NCBI GenBank assembly: GCA_051000395.1
Contig: JBPCOI010000035.1
Coordinates: forward strand, 6,826-70,825
Reading direction: 5' to 3'
Source: JBPCOI01 sp051000395
GTDB lineage: Bacteria; Actinomycetota; Actinomycetes; Mycobacteriales; Jatrophihabitantaceae
Length of the DNA: 64,000 bases
Part shown: positions 1 to 8,126 of the stretch, piece after piece
Layout: every line of letters begins with the position of its first letter
How positions within the stretch are numbered: the first letter of the stretch is position 1
The notes under the pieces: model-generated
Seen by the model: the letters and a program-made list of their open reading frames with translations, nothing else
The model's database searches: none
Told to the model about the DNA's origin: nothing
Position numbers and translations under genes: made by a program

Positions 1-54
1 CGTGATGACGAGGAACACGATGAGCTTGATCAGCGGGGAGAGCAGCCCTCTCAT
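1..54 (-). CDS. Mce family protein, N-terminal fragment (cut by window edge)
   Basis: Only the first 18 codons are present. They read MRGLLSPLIKLIVFLVIT, the short cytoplasmic stretch followed by a hydrophobic anchor that is usual for Mce proteins. The ATG overlaps the TGA stop of the preceding Mce gene (ATGA), so the two are translationally coupled. Its place as the second Mce gene after two YrbE permeases suggests an MceB-like subunit; this is inferred from position. Confidence 0.7.
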   Translation of the reverse strand, partial: MRGLLSPLIKLIVFLVIT

Positions 55-1382
55 TTGACGTTCACCGTCTCGCCACGCAGCAGCGGCGCGGCCAGCGCCG
101 TCGCTATCGGTGGGACCTTGTCGGGCGTCGTCCCGTATGCCCCGGCGATCAGGACGTTCACCATCGCGGTCTCCGGAGCCGAGCCGATCGCCTCCTGCGA
201 CGCGCCGGCCGGGTTCGTCGGCCCGCAATCCGCGGTGAGCTTGGCGCCGTCATCAAAGCAGCGGTACTTGGCCGGGATCTGGAAGTACCCCTTGCTGTTG
301 ACCGGTGTCGGGTGATCGGGCAGGCCGAAGCAGTTGGGGCCGTATCCGGTGACCAGGCGCGGCTGCTGCCCGGGTGAGTACTTGCCGATGTTCGTGTTGT
401 CCACCACCGCGCTGAGCTGGATCTGGTGGCCGACGATCGTCTTGTTCGCCGCCTGCTGCAGGTTGTTGAGACCGGACAGCAAGCAGGTGAACTCCGGGGA
501 ATACTTGTCGAGCAGGGAGAAGACCTTGCCGGTCGAGTCCGACACCCTGATCAGGCGGTCCTCGTTGTCGGCGAGGAAGCTCTGCACGATCCCCGAGGTG
601 CTCGTCGCGGTGGTAAGCAGGCTGTCCAGCTGGGCCTTCTTCTGGATCACTGTCTGCACCGAGGTCTGCAGGTTATTCAGGGTCGCGGTCACGTCGGGCA
701 GCACGCCGTTGTACTCGAGCGCAACGGTGCCGAGCTTCTTGAGGTCGTCGACGAGCTGCTTGGTGTGCGGGTTCATCGCGCCGAGGTACTTGTCCAGCGT
801 GACGAGCGTCTGGCCGAGTTCCGCGCCGCGCCCGTTCAGTGCCGTCGCCATGGCGGTCAGGGTCGCGTTGAGCTCAGCCGGCTTCACGGCGGTCAGCAGC
901 GGCAGCAGGTCGCCGATCACCTTCTCCGTCTCCAGTGCGCCCTTCGAGCGGTCCTGCGCGATCACCGCACCCGCCTTGATCGGCGCCGCGGGATGGGAGG
1001 GGATCGACAGCGCGACGTACTGCTCGCCGAACAGCGTCTTGGGCAGGATCTGCGCCGAGACGTTGCTCGGGATGATCTTGGTCATGCTCGGTTGCAGCGC
1101 GAGCGTGACGCTCACGCAGCTCACCGTGCCGGTGCAGGCTCCGGGAGCCGTGTCGGCCTTGACGGCCTTGACCGAGCCGACGATGATCCCGCGCTCCTTG
1201 ACGTCGGAGTCGAGGATGAGCGCGTTGCCGGTGTGGTCGGTCTTCAGCGTCACCAGCACGACGGGGGTGAACGTCTTGTCGAAGATCAGGACGGACAGCG
1301 TCACCAAAGCGACGACGAGCACGATCAGCAGCACGCCGAGCAGCCTGCGCCCGGCGATCGCCGCGATCGATTCCTTCGCCAT
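51..1382 (-). CDS. Mce family protein, first of the operon (MceA-like)
   Basis: A 443-residue substrate-binding or channel subunit of an Mce lipid importer, expected to be anchored in the membrane and to extend outward. Residues about 12-35 form one strongly hydrophobic segment. The MlaD/Mce domain follows at about 40-120 (LKTDHTGNALILDSDVKERG) and a helical Mce C-terminal region rich in heptad-like leucines lies at about 150-330. Length fits an MceA-type protein. It starts three bases after the YrbEB stop and overlaps the next Mce gene by four bases. The lipid substrate cannot be told from sequence. Confidence 0.92.
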   Translation of the reverse strand: MAKESIAAIAGRRLLGVLLIVLVVALVTLSVLIFDKTFTPVVLVTLKTDHTGNALILDSDVKERGIIVGSVKAVKADTAPGACTGTVSCVSVTLALQPSMTKIIPSNVSAQILPKTLFGEQYVALSIPSHPAAPIKAGAVIAQDRSKGALETEKVIGDLLPLLTAVKPAELNATLTAMATALNGRGAELGQTLVTLDKYLGAMNPHTKQLVDDLKKLGTVALEYNGVLPDVTATLNNLQTSVQTVIQKKAQLDSLLTTATSTSGIVQSFLADNEDRLIRVSDSTGKVFSLLDKYSPEFTCLLSGLNNLQQAANKTIVGHQIQLSAVVDNTNIGKYSPGQQPRLVTGYGPNCFGLPDHPTPVNSKGYFQIPAKYRCFDDGAKLTADCGPTNPAGASQEAIGSAPETAMVNVLIAGAYGTTPDKVPPIATALAAPLLRGETVNVK

Positions 1383-1385
1383 GCG

Positions 1386-2228
1386 CTAGCCCGCCAACCT
1401 GACGCTGACGGTGGAACCCCAGATCGCGAGCGAGAGGAAGAAGTCGGTCAGGGTCACGGCGACGATGGCCGTCCGCACCGCGCGCCCGACTGCCACCCCG
1501 ACGCCGGCCGGCCCGCCCGAGGCGGTGTAGCCGAAGTAGCAGTGCGTGAGCACGATGATGACCGAGAAGACGAGGACCTTGAAGAACGACCAGACGACGT
1601 CCCCGGGCGGCAGGAACAGATGGAAGTAGTGGGAGTACGTGCCGGCTGACTGGTGGAAGTAGTAGACCAGGATCGTGTAGGTCGCCATGTAGGAGGAGAG
1701 CAGGCCGATGACGTAGAGCGGGATGACCGCGATGAACGCCGCGATGATGCGCGAGGTGACGAGGAACGGCAGGCTGGGCACCGCCATGACCTCGAGGGCG
1801 TCGATCTCCTCGCTGATGCGCATGGCGCCGAGCTGGGCGGTGAATCCGCACCCGACCGTCGCCGACAGCGCCAGGCCGGCCACCAGCGGCGCGATCTCGC
1901 GGGTGTTGAAGAACGCCGAGATGAACCCGGAGTAGGACGCGATGCCGAGCTGGTCGAGCGCGGCGAAGCCCTGCAGGCCCACCTCGGTGCCGGTGAAGAA
2001 GGACATGAACGCGATGACCCCGACGGTGCCGGCGATGACCGCCAGCGAGCCGCTGCCGAAGACGACCTCGGAGAGCAGCCGCAGAACTTCCTTCTTGTAC
2101 CGCCGGATGGTGCGTGGCGTCCACGCCAGCGCACGCAGGTAGAACGACATCTGCTCGCCCAGGGAGTCGAGCGCTCCGAGCGGGGCGTTGACCGCCTTGC
2201 GCGCGGTCGCGATGACATCGGTGGCCAT
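1386..2228 (-). CDS. MlaE/YrbE family ABC transporter permease (YrbEB)
   Basis: A 280-residue integral membrane permease for the Mce importer. Several hydrophobic segments and the MlaE hallmark region around residues 130-160 are present (MRISEEIDALEVMAVPS, the short amphipathic coupling helix that meets the ATPase). The ATG overlaps the TAA stop of the upstream permease by one base, so the two permeases are probably made in equal amounts and act as a heterodimer. The TAG stop lies just before the MceA-like start. Confidence 0.95.
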   Translation of the reverse strand: MATDVIATARKAVNAPLGALDSLGEQMSFYLRALAWTPRTIRRYKKEVLRLLSEVVFGSGSLAVIAGTVGVIAFMSFFTGTEVGLQGFAALDQLGIASYSGFISAFFNTREIAPLVAGLALSATVGCGFTAQLGAMRISEEIDALEVMAVPSLPFLVTSRIIAAFIAVIPLYVIGLLSSYMATYTILVYYFHQSAGTYSHYFHLFLPPGDVVWSFFKVLVFSVIIVLTHCYFGYTASGGPAGVGVAVGRAVRTAIVAVTLTDFFLSLAIWGSTVSVRLAG

Positions 2229-3007
2229 TACGACCCCTTCGCCGGGACGACCTGGAAGTACACGGCGGTGATGATGAAGTTCACGAAGAACAGCAGCAGG
2301 AAGGTGATGACGACCGACTGGTTCACCGCGTCCCCGACACCCTTGGGCCCACCGCCGGCGTTGAGTCCCTTGTAGGACGCCACGACCGCGGCGATGATCC
2401 CGAACAAGAAGGCCTTGAGCTCGCCGGCGTAGAGGTCGGGCAGCTGGGCGAGCGCGGAGAAGCTGGCCAGGTACGCGCCGGGGGTGCCGCCCTGCAGGAT
2501 GACGTTGAAGAAATAGCCGCCGGCGACGCCGACCACGCAGACCAGGCCGTTGAGCGCCACCGCGACCAGCGTGCAGGCCAGCACGCGCGGCACCACCAGG
2601 CGCTGGACCGGCGAGATGCCGAGCACCTCCATGGCGTCGATCTCGTCGCGGATCTTGCGGCTGCCGAGGTCGGCGCAGATCGCCGAGCCGCCGGCGCCGG
2701 CGATCAGCAGCGCGGTCACGATGGGGCTCGCCTCGCGCACGATCGCCAGCACGCTCGCGGCGCCGATGAACGACTGTGCACCGATCTGGCGCGCCAGGCT
2801 GCCGAGCTGCAGGGCGATGACCGCGCCGAATGGGATGGCCACCAGCGCGGTCGGCAAGATCGTCACGCTGGCGACGAACCAGGCCTGCTGGATGAACTCG
2901 CGGAACTGGAACGGGCGGCGGAACAGCAGGCGGGCTACGTCCAGGAACAGGGCGAACAGCCGTCCGGCCTGCCGGACGCCCCCAACGGGTGACAGCGAGA
3001 CAGCCAT
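2228..3007 (-). CDS. MlaE/YrbE family ABC transporter permease (YrbEA)
   Basis: A 259-residue MlaE-family permease, partner of the downstream YrbEB. The coupling-helix signature is visible at about residues 130-150 (IRDEIDAMEVLGISPVQ), with hydrophobic segments on both sides. It begins one base into the stop codon of the ATPase gene (TGATG) and ends by overlapping YrbEB. Order ATPase, YrbEA, YrbEB, Mce, Mce is a standard mce operon except that the ATPase is placed first in the same operon. Confidence 0.95.
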   Translation of the reverse strand: MAVSLSPVGGVRQAGRLFALFLDVARLLFRRPFQFREFIQQAWFVASVTILPTALVAIPFGAVIALQLGSLARQIGAQSFIGAASVLAIVREASPIVTALLIAGAGGSAICADLGSRKIRDEIDAMEVLGISPVQRLVVPRVLACTLVAVALNGLVCVVGVAGGYFFNVILQGGTPGAYLASFSALAQLPDLYAGELKAFLFGIIAAVVASYKGLNAGGGPKGVGDAVNQSVVITFLLLFFVNFIITAVYFQVVPAKGS

Positions 3008-4185
3008 CAGCCCTTCCCGGCGGGGATGCTTTGGGTCACGTCGTCGTGGTGGCCGCCGGGCCGGGGCCGGGTCGCGCCGTCGTCGTAGGACCGGCCGTCC
3101 TGCTGGGACCTGCCGTTGTCGCGGGACTGGCCGTTGTCGCGGGACTGGCCGGATTCGTCGCGCTCGCGGCCGGCTTCAGCGGCGGCCTCGTCCTCGAGAT
3201 CCATCAGGTCCTTGATCGCCTTCTGGGCCTGCGGGGGGAGGGTGTGCATCATGTCCAAGACCCGCTGGCGACGTCGCTCGACGGCCTTGCGCTCCGGCAG
3301 GCCGGGCGTGGGCTGGATCTGGGGCGGCACGCCGCCGCCGACGCCGCCCTTGGGTGCGGCCGCCGGATGGCGTTCCGGCGCGCCCTCGAGGGAGGCGAGT
3401 TCGGCGGCGACCTGGGCGGAGTCCTTCTCCTCGGACATCCCGATCGGGCCCTCGCGGCGGCCGTTGAGGAACTGCTTGACGACCGGTTCCTCGGAGGTCA
3501 GTAGCACCTCGCGTGGGCCGAACATGACCAGCTCGCGGCGAAACAGCATGCCGAGGTTGTCCGGGACGGTGCGGGCGGTGCCGATGTCGTGGGTGACGAT
3601 GAGGAACGTCGCGTCGGTGACCGCGTTCAGGTCGATGATGAGCTGGTTCAGGTAGGCGACGCGGACGGGGTCCAGGCCGGAGTCCGGCTCGGCGAACAGG
3701 ATGATCTCCGGCTCGAGGACCAGCGCGCGAGCGAGGCCGGCGCGCTTGCGCATGCCGCCGGAGATCTCCCCGGGCAGCTTCTTCTCGGTGCCGGCCAGCC
3801 CGACGAGCTCGAGCTTCTCGGTGACGATGTCGTGGATCTCCTTCTCCGACTTCCTCGTGTGCTCACGAAGCGGGAAGGCGATGTTGTCGAACAGGTTCAT
3901 GGAGCCGAACAGGGCGCCGTCCTGGAATAGGACGCCGAACAGCTTGCGGGTCTCATAGAGCTTGCGCTCGCTGCAGTTGGCGATGTCGACGTCCTTGATG
4001 ACGATCGAGCCCTTGTCCGGCTTCAGCAGGCCGATGAGGGACTTGAGGAACACCGACTTGCCCGTACCGGACGGGCCGAGCAGTACCGATACCTCGCCCG
4101 GGGGCAGGGTGAGCGTGACGTCGCCCCAGATCCGCTGCTTGCCGAAGGTTTTCGTCAGATCGGTGACAGCGACCTCAACCCCCAC
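3007..4185 (-). CDS. Mkl/MlaF-type ABC transporter ATP-binding protein of the Mce system
   Basis: The ATPase that powers the YrbE permeases. I chose the GTG at 4185 (392 residues) because GGAAGGGG stands six bases upstream and the product then begins MGVEVAVTDL as Mkl proteins do; an ATG at 4209 adds eight residues. Walker A GPSGTGKS, signature ISGGMRKRAG and the H-loop VTHD are present. Walker B reads ILFAEPDSGLDP: the usual Asp before the catalytic Glu is Ala (codon 3691-3693). The last 120 residues are a charged, repetitive tail rich in Arg, Asp and Gly, which is longer than the family core. The family assignment is firm. Confidence 0.93.
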   Translation of the reverse strand: MGVEVAVTDLTKTFGKQRIWGDVTLTLPPGEVSVLLGPSGTGKSVFLKSLIGLLKPDKGSIVIKDVDIANCSERKLYETRKLFGVLFQDGALFGSMNLFDNIAFPLREHTRKSEKEIHDIVTEKLELVGLAGTEKKLPGEISGGMRKRAGLARALVLEPEIILFAEPDSGLDPVRVAYLNQLIIDLNAVTDATFLIVTHDIGTARTVPDNLGMLFRRELVMFGPREVLLTSEEPVVKQFLNGRREGPIGMSEEKDSAQVAAELASLEGAPERHPAAAPKGGVGGGVPPQIQPTPGLPERKAVERRRQRVLDMMHTLPPQAQKAIKDLMDLEDEAAAEAGRERDESGQSRDNGQSRDNGRSQQDGRSYDDGATRPRPGGHHDDVTQSIPAGKG

Positions 4186-4563
4186 GTGGCGCCCCTTCCG
4201 CAAGTCCATGGCCGGGCTGGGACCGACCCACCGACAGTCCGACCGACCGGACTAACGAGAGCCCCGTCACCAAGTGACGCTACCGGCAACATAGCGTCGC
4301 ACATTTTTCCTGCGGACGCTCGCGGGAGTTTGCGCTACCGGCGGGCGATGCCGGATCGTGACCGGCGCCCCGCTCCGGCGAGCCTCCCAGGTCAGGCAAA
4401 CCGGGGCGTACGTCGCGGCGGTGGCGGACCTCGCCGTCGCCAGGACGTCGTCGTCGGGCTGCGGTAGCTTCACGCAGCGGCACCGGTTCGCGGTTGGCCG
4501 CACTGCCGGCCGCGCACGTCCACGACGCGGTCCGCCCGGGAGTTCAGGAGGTATCGCCGAAGC
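4186..4563. other. Divergent intergenic region with a small dyad
   Basis: This stretch separates the mce operon (minus) from a small plus-strand gene and must hold promoters for both. No credible coding sequence is visible. A dyad GTCAC-CAA-GTGAC lies at 4266-4278, and a T-rich patch (TTTTTCC) lies near 4304. I cannot assign -10 and -35 boxes with confidence. The strong ribosome binding site CAGGAGG belongs to the plus-strand gene. Confidence 0.35.
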
Positions 4564-4779
4564 ATGGCCGATCCGGACCAGCGGCTGTTCGAGCTGCTCG
4601 GCGACGCACCTCCCGCCTCCGTCAGCGCGCTGCCCGAGGCCGTCCGCGCCGAACTGGCCGACGTCATCATCGAGGCTCGCCGCAGCCAGGCCCGCAGCCT
4701 GGCCGCCGCCTTCGACGCCGCGCTCAAGCACGTGCCGTTCCCGGCCCGGGGGATCGTGAAGAGAGTGCTGCTCGGATGA
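4564..4779 (+). CDS. Small uncharacterised protein (71 residues)
   Basis: I do not recognise the family. The product is a short, mostly helical, soluble protein: acidic and alanine-rich in the first half and basic at the end (GIVKRVLLG). It is preceded by a good ribosome binding site (AGGAGG near 4546) and its TGA overlaps the ATG of the next gene (ATGA), so the two are coupled. This coupling is the main evidence that it is real. Function unknown; the pair may work as one unit. Confidence 0.65.
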   Translation: MADPDQRLFELLGDAPPASVSALPEAVRAELADVIIEARRSQARSLAAAFDAALKHVPFPARGIVKRVLLG

Positions 4780-5558
4780 GCAATGCGGCCGCGGAGATCC
4801 GCAAGCTCGCGCACGCGCTGGGCGTCGCGCCGCAACGCCTCTCGGCGCTCGGGAACGTGCCGGCGGCCGACCTGCGCGTCCTGCGAGCGCAGATCGGGGA
4901 GGCCCTGTTCCAGGCCGACCGGCACCAGTTCACCAAGGTGGCGACGCTGTCCAAGGCGGTGCCGGGCGCCGTGGCAGCCAAGATCGTCCAGTTCGCGCTG
5001 CCACCGCTGCTCGCCGCTCAGACCGTCGAGCTGGTCGAGGTGAACCGCGCCGTCGACATGGTCGGGCGCATCGGCGACGAGTACCTCGCTGACGTCTCCG
5101 CCGCGATGGACCCGAGCCGCTCGCCGGAGATCATCGCGGCCATCCCGCCCGAGCGGGTCGCGAACGTCGGCGCGGAACTCGCCCGGCGCGAGGAGTGGGT
5201 GGTGATCGGCGGCTTCGTCTCGCAGGTCAGCGACACCGCCCTGCGGGCAACCGTCGAGCGCTTCGACGGCGGGCAGTTGCTGCGCATCGGTTACGTCCTC
5301 GACGACACCAGCCGGCTGGACGAGATCACGCGTGGACTCACCGATGCCCAGCTCGACCAGATGTTGGTGGCCGCGCACGAGTACGAGCTGTGGGCCGAAC
5401 TCGACGAGCTGCTCGCCCAGCTCGGCCCGGAACGCGCAGCGCGGATCCGAGACCGGTACGCGCAGGCTGCGCCCGAGATTGCCGACGCGACGCGCGCGGC
5501 CGCCGGACGCGGCGCGCTGAGTGCGGCGGGTTACGCGACCCTGGCCGGTACGGGCTGA
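4776..5558 (+). CDS. Uncharacterised helical-repeat protein
   Basis: A 260-residue protein with no signal peptide or membrane segment. From about residue 75 on it looks like repeated helix pairs that alternate short acidic helices and Leu/Val faces, which recalls the N-terminal helical domain of MgtE-type proteins; this is a resemblance, not an assignment. The start at 4776 is set by the ATGA overlap with the upstream small gene. It ends 13 bases before the asparaginase start, so the three genes probably form one transcript. Confidence 0.75.
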   Translation: MSNAAAEIRKLAHALGVAPQRLSALGNVPAADLRVLRAQIGEALFQADRHQFTKVATLSKAVPGAVAAKIVQFALPPLLAAQTVELVEVNRAVDMVGRIGDEYLADVSAAMDPSRSPEIIAAIPPERVANVGAELARREEWVVIGGFVSQVSDTALRATVERFDGGQLLRIGYVLDDTSRLDEITRGLTDAQLDQMLVAAHEYELWAELDELLAQLGPERAARIRDRYAQAAPEIADATRAAAGRGALSAAGYATLAGTG

Positions 5559-5571
5559 GTAACCTCGCGGC

Positions 5572-6555
5572 GTGAGTTCCGCGCTGCCGCTCCTGCTGGA
5601 TGTCAGCCGCGACGGGTTGGTCGAGTCGCACCACCACGGCAGCATCGTCCTGCTGGACGCGAGCGGGGACGTCGCGGTGACCGCCGGCGTTGCCGATGAC
5701 GCTGTCTTTGCCCGCTCGTCCTTGAAACCGCTGCAGGCGGTCGCGATGCTCTCCGCCGGTTTCCCCGGCCGCGACGAGGACCTCACTCTGGCGACCGCCA
5801 GCCACGACGCCGAGGAGGTTCACGTGGCCGGCGTGCGCCGCGTCCTCGCCGGCGCGGGCCTTGCGGAGTCCGCGTTGCAGTGCCCGCCCGACCTCCCGGC
5901 CGGGCGCGAGGCGATGCTGGCGTGGGTGCGCGCCGGCGGCGCCCCGTCGCCGGTGTGCCACAACTGTTCGGGGAAGCATGCGGCGATGCTTGCGACCTGC
6001 GTCGCGAACGGCTGGGACCCCGGCAGCTACCGGGCGGCGGACCATCCGCTGCAGGACGTCATCCGCTCGGCGATAGAGGTGCTGTGCGGCGCGCCGATCG
6101 CGGCGAGTGCGGTGGACGGCTGCGGCGCGCCCGCACACGCGGTCAGCCTGGCCGGGCTCGCGCGCGCCTTTTCGCGGATCGCGACCGCACCGTCCGGCAC
6201 TGCGAACGCACTGGTCCGCGACGCGATGCAGGCCCATCCGAGGCTGGTCGGCGGGAGCGGGCGGGCGGTCAGCGAGCTCATCGCCGCGGTGGACGGCCTG
6301 GTATGCAAGGACGGCGCGGAGGGCGTGTGGGGGGCGGCGCTGGCGGACGGGCGCGCGTTCGCGGCCAAGGTCGACGACGGGGCGGCACGGGCACTGCCGC
6401 CACTGCTCGCCGCGGCACTTCGCTACTGGGGCGTCGACAACGCGTGCGTGCGGCGCTGGTCCGCGGTCGATGTGCTCGGCGGCGGCCGGCCGGTCGGAGC
6501 GGTCGGCTGGTCACCGTTCCTGCGCGAGCTGCTGGATCTTGATGCGTCGGCTTGA
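5572..6555 (+). CDS. L-asparaginase II family protein (Asparaginase_II)
   Basis: A 327-residue enzyme of the asparaginase II family, expected to hydrolyse L-asparagine to aspartate and ammonia in the cytoplasm. It begins at a GTG (MSSALPLLLDVSRDG). Family features seen are the early SRDGLVESHHHGSIVLLD segment, SSLKPLQA at about residue 46, the NCSGKHAAML motif at about 130 and VDGCGAPAHAVSL at about 180. Length matches the family. It is third in a probable three-gene operon and is followed by a repeat-rich intergenic region. Confidence 0.93.
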   Translation: MSSALPLLLDVSRDGLVESHHHGSIVLLDASGDVAVTAGVADDAVFARSSLKPLQAVAMLSAGFPGRDEDLTLATASHDAEEVHVAGVRRVLAGAGLAESALQCPPDLPAGREAMLAWVRAGGAPSPVCHNCSGKHAAMLATCVANGWDPGSYRAADHPLQDVIRSAIEVLCGAPIAASAVDGCGAPAHAVSLAGLARAFSRIATAPSGTANALVRDAMQAHPRLVGGSGRAVSELIAAVDGLVCKDGAEGVWGAALADGRAFAAKVDDGAARALPPLLAAALRYWGVDNACVRRWSAVDVLGGGRPVGAVGWSPFLRELLDLDASA

Positions 6556-6597
6556 CTCTTCGGCGTGACTTCGCGCCGTCCCGCGTGGGCGCCGTGC

Positions 6598-6740
6598 GAT
6601 CTTCATGGCGTCGCGCGATCTTCATGCCGCCCGCGATCTTCATGCCGCCCGCGATCTTCATGGCGCCCCGCGATCTTCATGGCGCCCGGCGATCTTCAGG
6701 GCGTCATGAAGCCATGACGGCGCACCGCCATGAAGATCGG
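6598..6740. repeat. Intergenic GATCTTCATG tandem repeat block, locus 1
   Basis: Six copies of a unit of about 18-19 bases begin with GATCTTCA at 6598, 6617, 6635, 6653, 6672 and 6691, separated by GC-only spacers. An inverted copy of the core (CCATGAAGATC) closes the block at 6728-6738, so RNA from either strand could fold. The block lies between the asparaginase gene and the end of rplL. The same core occurs in a second block at 60911-61157. Short frames across it read repeats of Met-Lys-Ile and look non-coding. Confidence 0.85.
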
Positions 6741-6742
6741 CC

Positions 6743-6869
6743 GCTGGCGCAGCGGGACGAGCCGGCTGGCGCAGCGAGACGGGCCGCTGGCACCGGGAGA
6801 CGAGCGGTTGGCGCAGCGAGACGGGCCGCTGGCACAGCGAGACGAGCGGTTGGCACAGCGAGACGGGGC
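6743..6869. repeat. 21-bp minisatellite, six copies
   Basis: Six near-identical 21-base units, for example GCTGGCGCAGCGAGACGGGC plus one C, follow the GATCTTCATG block without a gap. One extra base separates the first two units. Units alternate between two types (ending in GGGCC or GAGCG). A plus-strand frame reads a seven-residue repeat (LAQRDGP, LAQRDER), but the frame has no ribosome binding site and runs into the antisense of rplL, so I treat it as non-coding. Confidence 0.85.
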
Positions 6870-6892
6870 GCCCGCGTGGCGGAGCGCCCCGT
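6863..6892 (-). terminator. Hairpin downstream of rplL
   Basis: A perfect nine-base inverted repeat, ACGGGGCGC and GCGCCCCGT, encloses a 12-base loop. It lies 18 bases beyond the rplL stop on the minus strand. There is no T run, which is common for actinobacterial terminators. It may end the rplJ-rplL transcript. Confidence 0.6.
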
Positions 6893-6909
6893 CCCAGGAC
6901 CTGCGGAAG

Positions 6910-7296
6910 CTACTTGACGGTGACCGTCGCGCCCGCGGCCTCGAGAGCTGTCCTGGCCTTGTCCGCGGCCTCCTTGTTGACCTTCTCCAGGAGCGGCTTG
7001 GGCGCGCCGTCGACGAGGTCCTTGGCCTCCTTCAGGCCGAGGCTCGTGAGCGTGCGCACCTCCTTGATCACCTGGATCTTCTTCTCGCCGGCCGCCTCGA
7101 GGACGACGTCGAACTCGTCCTGCTCCTCGGCTGCCTCGGCCGGCGCGGACGGAGCTGCTCCGGCGGCGGCAACCGCCACGGGAGCGGCGGCGGTGACGTC
7201 GAACGTCTCCTCGAACTGCTTCACGAAGTCGCTGAGCTCGAGGAGGGTCATCTCCTTGAACGAATCGAGCAGCTCGTCGGTGCTGAGCTTCGCCAT
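6910..7296 (-). CDS. rplL: 50S ribosomal protein L7/L12
   Basis: A 128-residue stalk protein that binds as dimers to L10 and recruits translation GTPases. The N-terminal dimerisation helices (MAKLSTDELLDSFKEM), an Ala-rich hinge at about residues 45-60 and the C-terminal domain with KIQVIKEVR and GLKEAKDLVDGAPK are all present. Length is typical. It follows rplJ by 59 bases on the minus strand. Confidence 0.98.
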   Translation of the reverse strand: MAKLSTDELLDSFKEMTLLELSDFVKQFEETFDVTAAAPVAVAAAGAAPSAPAEAAEEQDEFDVVLEAAGEKKIQVIKEVRTLTSLGLKEAKDLVDGAPKPLLEKVNKEAADKARTALEAAGATVTVK

Positions 7297-7355
7297 GATG
7301 GGTGGTCCTTTCCGTTACTAACGGCGCGGCCGGGTGAGCCGGCTAGCGGTGGGAG

Positions 7356-8126
7356 TTACTCCGCCGGCTCGGCGGGAGTTTCGGGTGTTTCGGCAGCTGG
7401 CGCTGCGCGACTTTCGGGTGCCGCAGACTCCGCGGGACCCTCGGGCGCCGCAGACTCCGCGGGACCCTCGGGTGTCTCGCCGCTCGCGCCCGTCTCGGGG
7501 GTCGCAGCCGTCGCAGCGGTCTCCGGCGTCGCGGCGGTGTCAAGCTCCGCGGGCTTCTCGGCAATCTCGGGCTTCTCGGCAATCTCGGCATGAGCGGCAG
7601 CCACCGGCTCTTCGGCGGCCTTCTTCTCCTCCAGCGCCTTGGCGAGGCGGGCCATCTGCGACAGGGGGGCCTGCAACAGCCCGGCCGCGCGGGTCGGCAG
7701 CGCCTTGAGCGCACCGGCCAGCTTGGCGAGCAGGACCTCACGCGAGTCCAGATCGGCGATCCTGGCCATCTCGGCCGGTGACATCGCCCTGCCGTCGAGC
7801 ACGCCGCCCTTGATGACGAGCAGCGGGTTGGCCCTGGCGAAGTCCCGCAAGCCCTTTGCCGCCTCGACCGGGTCACCGCTGACGAACGCGATCGCGGTCG
7901 GGCCGACGAGCAGGTTGTCGTCGATGGCGACGCCTGCGTCGGCGGCGGCGCGCTTGGTGAGCGTGTTCTTGACGACCGCGTACGTCGTGTCCCGCCCGAG
8001 AGCGCGACGCAGCGTGCTGATCTGCTTGACCGACAGGCCGCGGTACTCGGTGATGACGGCCGCGGACGAGTTGCTGAAGCGCTCGGTGAGTTCCGCGACT
8101 GCGCTGAGCTTTTCGGCGTTCGGCAC
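7356..8126 (-). CDS. rplJ: 50S ribosomal protein L10 with long acidic C-terminal tail
   Basis: L10 anchors L7/L12 to the ribosome. Residues 1-175 are ordinary L10 (GLSVKQISTLRRALG, VVKNTLTKRAA, VIKGGVLDGRAMS). Usual length is about 175 residues, but this protein has 256. The extra 80 residues are a Pro/Ala/Glu/Thr-rich tail with internal repeats, including two direct copies of a 27-base unit that encode PEGPAESAA. The tail would be disordered and negatively charged, much like an added linker. The gene is preceded by an L10-type leader. Confidence 0.95.
   Translation of the reverse strand: MPNAEKLSAVAELTERFSNSSAAVITEYRGLSVKQISTLRRALGRDTTYAVVKNTLTKRAAADAGVAIDDNLLVGPTAIAFVSGDPVEAAKGLRDFARANPLLVIKGGVLDGRAMSPAEMARIADLDSREVLLAKLAGALKALPTRAAGLLQAPLSQMARLAKALEEKKAAEEPVAAAHAEIAEKPEIAEKPAELDTAATPETAATAATPETGASGETPEGPAESAAPEGPAESAAPESRAAPAAETPETPAEPAE

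Noticed and set aside
6730..7593. Plus-strand frame containing LAQRDGP repeats
   Set aside because: It runs through the antisense of rplL and rplJ, has no ribosome binding site, and only its repeat portion looks regular. I describe the DNA repeat instead.
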